Shown piece after piece: positions 44,012 to 51,530 of a stretch of DNA of 64,000 nucleotides; positions within the stretch are counted from its first letter, which is position 1, and each line of letters begins with the position of its first letter. The notes beneath the pieces were generated by a model. That model did no database searches, was not told the DNA's origin, and saw nothing but the letters and a program-made list of their open reading frames with translations. The position numbers and the translations under genes are program-made. Source of the DNA: Planomicrobium sp. CPCC 101079 (GTDB lineage: Bacteria; Bacillota; Bacilli; Bacillales_A; Planococcaceae); the NCBI RefSeq assembly GCF_007859275.1, contig NZ_VOHC01000003.1, forward strand, positions 1 to 64,000, read 5' to 3'.

Positions 44012-45187
44012 ATGGAAGATATTACTTATGATGTTGCAATAATCGGAGGCGGAACGATGGGTATTGCAACAGCGTACTATTTAGCTAAAGCGCAGCAAAA
44101 AGTATTAGTTATCGACCAATATTCTATTCCTAATAATTTTGGCAGTCATCATGGAGAAACACGAATTTTGCGTCTTGGGTATGGAAACGGCGGAATTTAC
44201 GTACCTCTAGTAAAAGAAGCCCTAACTTTATGGAAAGAACTTGAACAAGAAACAGGTAAAACATTATTCAATCAAACAGGCGCAATTTCCGTTGGGCATC
44301 CTGGCTCCGATTTCGTCAAGGAAACTATCGAAAGTTCTCTTAAATATAATTTAACTCACGAAAAGTTAGACGCTAAAAGCTTGATGGCCAGATGGCCAGG
44401 CATTTTGGTTCCCGACGATTACATAGCCTGCTATGATCCGCATTCTGGTTTTCTCTATAGCGAAGAATGCGTCCAAACTTATAAAGAAGAATGTATAAAA
44501 TTAGGTGTAACAATTCTTGAAAATCAGCGAGTTGAAGATATTCAAACATCAGAGGCAGAAGTGAAAATTGTAACAGCGGATACTACTTTAGTAGCTCGCA
44601 AAGCTGTTGTTACAGCAGGTGCCTGGATTCCTAAATTACTCCCTGAACTAGACTTGGATATAGAACCTCTTCGTAAAACATTCGGGTGGTTCGAAACGTC
44701 AGAGGACAATTTTTACGATAGCCAGTTCCCTTGTTTCGTTTTTGATACACATAATGTCGGCCATTATTATGGTTTTCCAGACTATGACGGCCGAGGTTTG
44801 AAAGTTGGACGAATGGATCTAGGTGAAGTGGTTGACCCAGATGAAGTGAATCGCGACTTTTTTGCAACTTCGGATGAAGAAGTTGATCTGCGTTCATTTT
44901 TAAGTCGATTTTTACCTCAAGCAAACGGTCAATTAAATGAGGGGAAAGTTTGCTTATTCTCTATGACGCCAGATCATGATTTTATCATCGACTTCCACCC
45001 TCAGCACTCCAATGTTGTTATTGCAGGTGGATTTTCTGGACACGGATTCAAATTCGCCAGTGTTATTGGAAAAATATTGACTGACTTAGCGATTGAAGGT
45101 AAAACGGATCTGGATATCTCTTTTTTACAGTTGAATCGTTTCTCTAAGGAATCGTCCACTAATGAGCACCTATATAAATTGAACTAA
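44012..45187 (+). CDS. Monomeric sarcosine / N-methyl-L-tryptophan oxidase-like flavoprotein
   Basis: A 391-residue FAD enzyme: Rossmann motif DVAIIGGGTMGIATAYYLA at the N-terminus, GSHHGETRILRLGYG (near flavin) and Cys314 in GKVCLFSMTPDHDF, equal in position to the Cys that carries covalent FAD in monomeric sarcosine oxidase. It would oxidise a secondary N-methyl amine to an amine plus formaldehyde and H2O2. It follows the carbamoylase by 13 bases. AGGGGGG precedes the ATG. Confidence 0.9.
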   Translation: MEDITYDVAIIGGGTMGIATAYYLAKAQQKVLVIDQYSIPNNFGSHHGETRILRLGYGNGGIYVPLVKEALTLWKELEQETGKTLFNQTGAISVGHPGSDFVKETIESSLKYNLTHEKLDAKSLMARWPGILVPDDYIACYDPHSGFLYSEECVQTYKEECIKLGVTILENQRVEDIQTSEAEVKIVTADTTLVARKAVVTAGAWIPKLLPELDLDIEPLRKTFGWFETSEDNFYDSQFPCFVFDTHNVGHYYGFPDYDGRGLKVGRMDLGEVVDPDEVNRDFFATSDEEVDLRSFLSRFLPQANGQLNEGKVCLFSMTPDHDFIIDFHPQHSNVVIAGGFSGHGFKFASVIGKILTDLAIEGKTDLDISFLQLNRFSKESSTNEHLYKLN

Positions 45188-45466
45188 AGAAACTAGCTTT
45201 TACAAAATACTTCAGTTGCTTTCCGATTTAGTTTAGCGCCAGTTGCATGATACGCATACTGGGACATGAACAAGAATGTGTTAATAAGGGTTCTCCGTCA
45301 AATCCAACGAAATAAATGCAAAACGAAAATTACTTTATCTTCTTTTTGTAATCATTATTGTCAGATTTTTCAAACTATTAATTTGTAATCTTAATGAGAG
45401 TGCCAAATATTATTCTTTTAAAAACTCTACTTGTTAAATAAGCAGATTAAACCGAAGGAGGAACCC

Positions 45467-46267
45467 ATGAGTATCTTTTCGGCTGAAGCATTAAATCATA
45501 AACATGTGTTGATTACAGGAGCTACTGGTGGAATCGGTTATGAAACAGCAAAGCTGTTAGTCAAGATGGGAGCTAAAGTAACAATCACGGGAAGAAATAG
45601 GGAAAAGCTTAATGAGCTGGAAACTGAACTTTTTTTACTGACAGAAGAAGATAAGGTTTTTACAAAAGAGGCTGATCTTACAAATGAAGAGAGCCGAAAA
45701 GAATTGATTAGCGGTGCGAAAGAGAAGTTAGGCTTCATTAATGGTTTGGTGAATTCCTCTGGAATTGCAGGCACTGAAGTTATGGAAGAACTGGATGAGC
45801 AATTTATCGAAAATATGATGAATGTAAATTTTAAATCCACTTTTTTTCTGACACAGTCCATCTATTCGGACATGATCAAACAACAAGAAGGAGATATTGT
45901 AAACGTCGCTTCTCTGTCAGGATTAAGAGGGACCTATGGCAATAGCGCCTATGCAGCCAGCAAATTCGCAGTTGTAGGGTGGAGCCAATGCATGGCAGTC
46001 GAAGCTATTGCGCATAATATAAGAGTTAATGCTGTTTGTCCAGGCTATGTAGAAACCGATATGGCAAAAATGCTGATTATAAAAAACGCTGAAAACTCCG
46101 GGAATACCTATAAGGAAGCATACGCGAATGCTGAAAGGAGTATTCCATCAGGACGTTTGACGAAACCGGATGAGGTAGCGAATTCTATTGCGTTTCTTTT
46201 GACTGATGCAGCCAAGAATATTGTAGGTGAATCTTTGAAAATATCAGGTGGGAGTGTGATGCGATGA
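45467..46267 (+). CDS. Short-chain dehydrogenase/reductase (SDR)
   Basis: A 266-residue classical SDR: cofactor motif TGATGGIGYETA, catalytic Ser in NVASLSGLRG, YxxxK as YAASK, and CPGYVETDMA. Residues TGRNREK after beta-2 suggest NADP(H). ATG 45467 follows GAAGGAGG; a longer frame to 45431 is not supported. About 280 bases separate it from the first oxidase gene, so it may have its own promoter. Substrate unknown; a hydroxy or keto acid in the same catabolic route is likely. Confidence 0.9.
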   Translation: MSIFSAEALNHKHVLITGATGGIGYETAKLLVKMGAKVTITGRNREKLNELETELFLLTEEDKVFTKEADLTNEESRKELISGAKEKLGFINGLVNSSGIAGTEVMEELDEQFIENMMNVNFKSTFFLTQSIYSDMIKQQEGDIVNVASLSGLRGTYGNSAYAASKFAVVGWSQCMAVEAIAHNIRVNAVCPGYVETDMAKMLIIKNAENSGNTYKEAYANAERSIPSGRLTKPDEVANSIAFLLTDAAKNIVGESLKISGGSVMR

Positions 46268-46411
46268 ATAAGTAACATAGAGCAGCCTAGGCAAGATATG
46301 TCGCAGAAACAGAGAACTTGCATATGATACACTCAATCAGCTAAACCAACACTAAGCATCAGAAGCTACATAATTATTAGCAATATTAATCTTGAGTGAG
46401 GTGAGGAACCT

Positions 46412-47548
46412 ATGTGGGATGTCGGCATTATAGGAATAGGGACAATGGGCAGCATGGCAGCATGGCAGCTGTCGAGCAAGGGCAAATCCGTAATTGGTTT
46501 TGAGCAGTTCGGTATAGGTCATGACCGTTCGGCTGCTGGAGGAGAGTCGAGGCTGTTCCGTACGGCGTATAAAGAGGGACCTGAATATGTACCGATTTTA
46601 AAGAGATCACAAGAGTTATGGCGTCAACTGGAAAAAGAGACAAACAGCCATTTGTTACACCTTAATGGAGGATTGACGATTGGGCAACCAGAAGAGGAAA
46701 CGGTGAAAAATTCCTTGAAGGCAGTAACCGATTTTTCGATAGAACATGAAATTCTAGACTATGTTACAGCCAGCAAGAGATATCCACAGCATCGGCTATC
46801 TCAGGACGAAATTATGGTTTTGGATAAAGAAGCAGGATACATTCGACCAGAATTAGCAGTAGTCACTGCGGCGACGCGAGCAGAAGATCTGGGTGCAGAG
46901 ATTTTGCGGTATACGACTGTTGAAAAGATAGAGCCTAAGAACGATCATGTTGTTGTGACAGCAAAGGGGCAAACTTATAAAGTAAGAAAATTACTTATCA
47001 CTGCTGGCCCGTGGGCGAAAAATTTTCTTCCGGCTTTTCATCCCTATTTACCAGTGAAAAGAATCTTTTTAACATGGTTTCCAGCTAAAGATATAGAGCT
47101 GTATGGCCCAAAGAATTTCCCGGTCTTCACCCGGAGAACAGAAGGGTACCGTTTTTTTGGAGCTCCTACACTTGAAGGATCTATGATTAAAATAGGTACA
47201 AGTAAACCAGGCTCTGAAGTTGCGTCTCCTGATCAATTAGCCCCTATAAGTCATGAAGAATTAGCGGATAGCAGTGCAATCGTGCAGAAATATTTCCTGG
47301 GTGTCCGAGCTGATCCTGTGAGGGCAGATGTTTATATGGATGCTTTTACTCCGGATAATCAGTCGATTGTAGGCAAAGTACCTGATATGCTAAATACTTA
47401 TACGTTAAGTGGGTTTTCAGGTCATGGTTTCAAAATGGCTCCGGCTTTCGGAGAACTTGCTGCTAATTTAATTATAGAAAAACAGTCAGATTTTCAGATT
47501 GAAACGTTGAATCCGGAACGCTATATACAAAGTATTAAAACTATATAA
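46412..47548 (+). CDS. Sarcosine/N-methyltryptophan oxidase-like flavoprotein lacking the covalent-FAD cysteine
   Basis: A 378-residue paralogue of the gene at 44012, with the FAD motif GIIGIGTMGSMAAWQL, AAGGESRLFRTAYKEG and FSGHGFKMAPAFGELAA. Where the first enzyme has Cys314, this one has Tyr308 (VYMDAFTPDN), so FAD is probably not covalently bound and the reaction may differ. GAGGTGAGG precedes the ATG. It is 14 bases before the symporter gene. Confidence 0.88.
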   Translation: MWDVGIIGIGTMGSMAAWQLSSKGKSVIGFEQFGIGHDRSAAGGESRLFRTAYKEGPEYVPILKRSQELWRQLEKETNSHLLHLNGGLTIGQPEEETVKNSLKAVTDFSIEHEILDYVTASKRYPQHRLSQDEIMVLDKEAGYIRPELAVVTAATRAEDLGAEILRYTTVEKIEPKNDHVVVTAKGQTYKVRKLLITAGPWAKNFLPAFHPYLPVKRIFLTWFPAKDIELYGPKNFPVFTRRTEGYRFFGAPTLEGSMIKIGTSKPGSEVASPDQLAPISHEELADSSAIVQKYFLGVRADPVRADVYMDAFTPDNQSIVGKVPDMLNTYTLSGFSGHGFKMAPAFGELAANLIIEKQSDFQIETLNPERYIQSIKTI

Positions 47549-47562
47549 GGAGAGTGTTGTGA

Positions 47563-48930
47563 ATGACTGCATGGGGTTTTTTCACTGATTTAGGATTGAT
47601 TGCAGGACTGTTGCTGTTAGGTACAATTATCCGCGCGAAAGTCTCACTAATCCAACGGCTGTTTTTGCCAGCGAGCATTATAGCCGGTATAATTGGGCTT
47701 GCATTCGGACCGAGTGGATTCAATTTAATTCCTTTTTCGGATCAAATAGGTACATATCCAGGAGTGCTGATTGCTGTCGTTTTTGGAGCATTACCGCTTG
47801 TCTCTCCTAAAATCAATTGGAAGGAAATTTCGAAACGTGTGGGTGGGATGTGGGCATATTCTCAGGCAGCCATGGTTTTAATGTGGGGCGGTGGTCTGTT
47901 ATTCAGCTTATTAGTCCTTAACTCTATCTGGGGAGACCTTCATAACGGATTCGGCTTGATTTTAGCTGCTGGATTTGTCGGAGGGCACGGTACTGCAGCG
48001 GCTATTGGCGCTACTTTTGCTCAACAAGGATGGGAAGATGCAACCTCTTTGGCAATGACATCTGCGACAGTCGGCATTCTTAGTGCCATTTTAATCGGAC
48101 TAGTATTTATTAAACGCGGAGCATCAAAAGGTCATACAAATTTTATCGGGAACTTCGATGACTTGCCTAAAGAATTGCAAACCGGGTTAGTACCTAAACA
48201 TTTACGGAAAAATATACAGACAGATACTGTTTCTTCAATTTCCATTGATCCTTATATTTTTCATGGTTCTATTATTGCTGTAGTAGCTATGACTGGTTAC
48301 TATATCAGCAGTTGGATCGCTTCTTTGCTGCCGAATTTGGCAATACCTGCTTTTTCTGTTGCTTTTTTAGTAGGACTTGCCTTCAAGAAAGTTTTGTCTG
48401 CAAGTAAAGCGGATCATTATGTCAGCAAGGACGTTATCAACCGCATAAGTGGAAGCGCCACGGACCTATTGGTGGCATTCGGAATTGCTTCAATCAGTTT
48501 ACCTGTTGTTCTTGAATATATTGTTCCACTCTCCATTTTATTTGCCTTTGGCTTGTTCTTTGCTTGGACATTCTTTTATGTCCTTTCTCGCCGGTTCTTC
48601 GACCAACATTGGTTTGAAAAAGGGATTTTCACATGGGGATGGACAACAGGAACCGTCGCTATGGGTATTGCTCTATTACGGATTGTAGACCCGGAATTAG
48701 AGAGTAATACCTTGGATGATTTTGGAATGGCTTATATTCCAATTGCACCAGTAGAAATTTTAATCGTCACCTTTGCACCGCTATTAATCGTCAATTCTCA
48801 GTCTTGGCTGTTCGTCGGCATTACGCTTACTTTTGGACTTGCCATATTCATAATAGCTAAAATGAACGGTTGGTTCACTTTTAAGCGTGTTCCATTAACC
48901 GTTACTAAAACAAACGTGAAAATTCCATAA
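47563..48930 (+). CDS. GltS-type sodium/glutamate symporter family protein
   Basis: A 455-residue membrane protein with about 11-12 helices arranged as two inverted halves, each with a Gly-rich signature (FVGGHGTAAAIGATFAQQGW in the first; TWGWTTGTVAMGIALLRIVD in the second), as in the ESS/GltS family. It probably imports an amino-acid-like or ureido-acid substrate for the cluster by sodium symport. GGAGAG precedes the ATG; a strong terminator follows. Confidence 0.88.
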   Translation: MTAWGFFTDLGLIAGLLLLGTIIRAKVSLIQRLFLPASIIAGIIGLAFGPSGFNLIPFSDQIGTYPGVLIAVVFGALPLVSPKINWKEISKRVGGMWAYSQAAMVLMWGGGLLFSLLVLNSIWGDLHNGFGLILAAGFVGGHGTAAAIGATFAQQGWEDATSLAMTSATVGILSAILIGLVFIKRGASKGHTNFIGNFDDLPKELQTGLVPKHLRKNIQTDTVSSISIDPYIFHGSIIAVVAMTGYYISSWIASLLPNLAIPAFSVAFLVGLAFKKVLSASKADHYVSKDVINRISGSATDLLVAFGIASISLPVVLEYIVPLSILFAFGLFFAWTFFYVLSRRFFDQHWFEKGIFTWGWTTGTVAMGIALLRIVDPELESNTLDDFGMAYIPIAPVEILIVTFAPLLIVNSQSWLFVGITLTFGLAIFIIAKMNGWFTFKRVPLTVTKTNVKIP

Positions 48931-49083
48931 ATTTTTTCTGATAGGATTAGCAGGACATAACATGTACTATATGTTTGTTTGAAGTATGTTCTATATTAAG
49001 CGAAAAGAGTATAGTGATAAAGGTCTTAAATTTCTTCAAGTCCGTTCACTATCTACTTTAATTATTGTTTTATATTAAATAAT

Positions 49084-49122
49084 AAAGGCAGATAGCATAT
49101 AACAAAGCTATCTGCCTTTTAC
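49084..49122 (+). terminator. Rho-independent terminator of the catabolic cluster
   Basis: Arms AAAGGCAGATAGC (49084-49096) and GCTATCTGCCTTT (49107-49119), followed by T. The following stretch to 49367 holds no gene that I can support. Confidence 0.9.
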
Positions 49123-49367
49123 TTGTATTTATTTACTTTGTTCGATTTCGTTAAGCGATTTGCTTCCATCCATGATAAGACCTGTTCACTGTCTTTGTTG
49201 GACAAGTTGGTATAGAGGGGAGTATATTCTAAGTTTGATGCCACTAGCTATTGTAATTGGCATGTGGTGGCAAAAGTATGGTGTGATTAAATAGGTTTTT
49301 ACTTACACAACTAAATTAAAGAGTATTCCAGTGTTTTTTAAGCGTAGTTGGATTTTTATCAGTTTTA

Positions 49368-49397
49368 AATGTAACTTATTGTGAATTAAGTTACATT
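49368..49397. repeat. GAATGTAACTTA-family palindrome, copy A
   Basis: Arms AATGTAACTTA and TAAGTTACATT with an 8-base loop; the right flank continues CGAAGTA as in copy B. First of four copies that bracket small genes. Confidence 0.8.
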
Positions 49398-49431
49398 CGA
49401 AGTAAGATAAAACAAACGTCGAATGATGAAT

Positions 49432-49638
49432 CTATATCTGATTTTTTTTGTTCCTTGATTTTTTGTCTGTGTAAAAAATATAACCAGCATTTAGAATGAA
49501 CAATACTATTGCGGATGTTAAAAAACCAAGTATTGCCGGTATATTTGGCCCCGTTATTAAGTAGAAAATAGTAGCTAAAACAAACGCAGTAAAGCCAGCC
49601 ATACTCATTTTCCATCGGGAATTTTCTATTTTCTCCAT
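49432..49638 (-). CDS. Small membrane protein, 68 residues
   Basis: Two hydrophobic segments (MAGFTAFVLATIFYLITG, LGFLTSAIVLFILNAGYIFY) followed by a Lys-rich cytoplasmic tail. AGGAAGG lies 9 bases before the ATG at 49638. It is the only gene between palindrome copies A and B. Family unrecognised. Confidence 0.65.
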   Translation of the reverse strand: MEKIENSRWKMSMAGFTAFVLATIFYLITGPNIPAILGFLTSAIVLFILNAGYIFYTDKKSRNKKNQI

Positions 49639-49792
49639 CCTAGTGATCCTTCCTTGTCACGAAAATAGTAGTTATCTCAAAAATTACTAGTTATGAAGCC
49701 TTAAGTTGGACTAGCTTAAGACAATTATCTTTTTAAAAAAAGACAATAACTGTTTTTAGTATAACCAAAAATAAAGAATATTTTTCAAAAAT

Positions 49793-49830
49793 TTCGAATG
49801 TAACTTAATTGCTATTAAGTTACATTCGAA
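49793..49830. repeat. GAATGTAACTTA-family palindrome, copy B
   Basis: Perfect 16-base arms TTCGAATGTAACTTAA (49793-49808) and TTAAGTTACATTCGAA (49815-49830), loop TTGCTA. Confidence 0.85.
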
Positions 49831-49920
49831 GTACTTGATTTATCTTAATTCTAGTAACATTGGAAAAAGTAAAGTATTGAAAATTTAAGCTATATAGCTG
49901 GTTAGCAACCAGCCGTGATC

Positions 49921-50160
49921 ATGATGATTATTGAAATTGACGGTTACTTCAACCAAGCCTTATTGACCGGTAAAAAATGTTCCGAGCAGCAATTGAGGCA
50001 GATGTATCGACAAGCAGACCAATTAACTTTTGAAACTCGTGACTTTGCCAATATGTTTTGCCGGCTTCATAACTTTAATCAAATTCCGTATTCAGAGGAT
50101 ATAGAAGTTGATTTTGTCTTGGATACGGATACCGGCAAGATCTACTCTCAGAGTTATTAA
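49921..50160 (+). CDS. Small protein of unknown function, 79 residues
   Basis: A soluble acidic protein (MIIEIDGYFNQALLTGKKCS..., ending VDFVLDTDTGKIYSQSY) with the look of an immunity-like or DUF-type small protein. I use ATG 49921; GTG 49915 and ATG 49924 are alternatives, and no good ribosome site is visible because a small hairpin (GCTGGTT/AACCAGC, 49898-49914) sits directly upstream. It is the only gene between palindrome copies B and C. Confidence 0.55.
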   Translation: MMIIEIDGYFNQALLTGKKCSEQQLRQMYRQADQLTFETRDFANMFCRLHNFNQIPYSEDIEVDFVLDTDTGKIYSQSY

Positions 50161-50196
50161 CTTTTAGGAACCATTTTTCGAGATTTTTTGTTAAAT

Positions 50197-50232
50197 GTGA
50201 ATGTAACTTATTCTAAATTAAGTTACGTTTAC
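50197..50232. repeat. GAATGTAACTTA-family palindrome, copy C
   Basis: GTGAATGTAACTTA (50197-50210) pairs with TAAGTTACGTTTAC (50219-50232) with two mismatches. Confidence 0.75.
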
Positions 50233-50283
50233 GACAAGGTTTTTTGCGAAAAATAGTCTCACTTAAATTGGAGGTGCATCTTA

Positions 50284-50712
50284 TTGTCTTTAGAAAAAGA
50301 TACCATGATGAATTCGCTAAAACAAACAGTCATTCCTATATTAAGAGAAAAAGGATTCAAAGGGTCATTTCCCCATTTTTATCGAAAAACAGAAGAACGT
50401 GCTGATTTGTTGATGTTTCAATTCAGTATGTGGGGCGGTGTTTTATACGTTGAGATTTCCAAATGCCCTCCAGAAGGATATACCAATATTTTGGGTGAAT
50501 TTTATCCCCTCAACAAAATGAAGGTTTATCTTGTAACGGGTGGTGGTTTACCTTTGAATAGGAGACGAATCGGGAAGAGCGTTAACGGCATGTTTGAGTT
50601 CAATAGGGATAATACTGATCAGGTGGCACTTCAAATTGAGGAAGCCTTAACTGAAGCAGAAGAGTGGTGGGTGTCTTATCCGGATTGGTGCAAAAATAAC
50701 GACACTATTTAA
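50284..50712 (+). CDS. DUF4304-domain protein
   Basis: A 142-residue protein with the DUF4304 pattern: LKQTVIPILREKGFKGSFPH, FYRKTEERADLLMFQFSMWG and the C-terminal Trp-rich ending EEWWVSYPDWC. DUF4304 proteins are often orphan or toxin-linked immunity-type genes in Firmicutes. Start is TTG 50284 with GGAGGTG 7 bases upstream. It is the only gene between palindrome copies C and D. Confidence 0.8.
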   Translation: MSLEKDTMMNSLKQTVIPILREKGFKGSFPHFYRKTEERADLLMFQFSMWGGVLYVEISKCPPEGYTNILGEFYPLNKMKVYLVTGGGLPLNRRRIGKSVNGMFEFNRDNTDQVALQIEEALTEAEEWWVSYPDWCKNNDTI

Positions 50713-50720
50713 CCCGATTC

Positions 50721-50754
50721 TGAATGTAACTTATTGTTAAGTAAGTTACATTCA
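50721..50754. repeat. GAATGTAACTTA-family palindrome, copy D
   Basis: Perfect 13-base arms TGAATGTAACTTA and TAAGTTACATTCA with loop TTGTTAAG. It begins 9 bases after the DUF4304 stop and could also act as its transcription end. Confidence 0.8.
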
Positions 50755-50925
50755 TATGCCTAATTCCAAAGGCTTTTCATGAAAACCAAGAAAAACTGAT
50801 TTCACTAGAAAAAAAGATACATACAAAAGGTTATTCTCAACGGCTTCAAAGTAAGAGTTATAAAACGAAGTAGGTTTACATATCAAATTCTATAGAAAGT
50901 TGCTAGTACATAAAGAGATTAACGT

Positions 50926-51165
50926 ATGATTAATAAAGTGGATAAGATAGATGCCCCGACCAAATCATTAGCGATATCTGCTTATAACGACTAAGTGGTA
51001 GGTAGCCCGATAAATTATTTAAAGACACTATAATTGTTCTTACAAAATAAAGGTTACTCAGCAGACTACCATACCGCTGAAGCTTTTCTTGAGATGCACT
51101 CTAGAAATTCGCAGGAAGCGAAAAAATTATTGAGCGTCATCAAATCCAATTTACACCTTAATTAG
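50926..51165 (+). pseudogene. Degenerate open frame with two in-frame stops, unrecognised
   Basis: A single frame from ATG 50926 reads MINKVDKIDAPTKSLAISAY, then after one stop VVGSPINYLKTL, then after another NKGYSADYHTAEAFLEMHSR and EAKKLLSVIKSN, to a third stop at 51163-51165. The composition is coding-like throughout, so this appears to be a small gene killed by nonsense mutations. Family unknown. Confidence 0.5.
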
Positions 51166-51299
51166 GCCAAGTAGATTTTAATAGTTCAAAGGATGAAGAG
51201 AAACTTGTAAAAATTTTCTTTTTCAGATTTTATAAAGAAAAGAATTAAGCTTTTCTTTCGACATATACATTAGTCCTAACCCGAACAACAATCCCACCC

Positions 51300-51530
51300 T
51301 CAATAAAGGCAGACTGGATCATTCGAGACTTGGGTTAAAGACTGAAAGAAAAAGACAATTACAGAAATGAAACATAACGATATCATGACTAAAAATGTCT
51401 CTCCGTGCTGAATTCTTTTTCGAGTAAATAGATGGGTACTAGAATGACCAAAAAGGTCATAGTAAAAACAAAGAATATTTTCCATTAAGTAAACAAAAAT
51501 CAAAATACAAGAAATCCTATTCGCGTTCAA
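51300..51530 (-). CDS. Possible small membrane protein coupled to the MurE paralogue
   Basis: A 76-residue frame starting at TTG 51530 that overlaps the MurE-like stop (TTGA). Two hydrophobic segments, about 6-24 and 46-66. Overlap suggests coupling, but no ribosome site is clear and codon use is not decisive. Unrecognised. Confidence 0.35.
   Translation of the reverse strand: MNANRISCILIFVYLMENILCFYYDLFGHSSTHLFTRKRIQHGETFLVMISLCFISVIVFFFQSLTQVSNDPVCLY

Noticed and set aside
49368-50754. Integron attC sites for the four palindromes
   Set aside because: The arms lack the GTTRRRY core (they read GTTACAT), no integrase gene is seen and the genes are in mixed orientation. The cassette-like layout is kept as a finding without the integron label.
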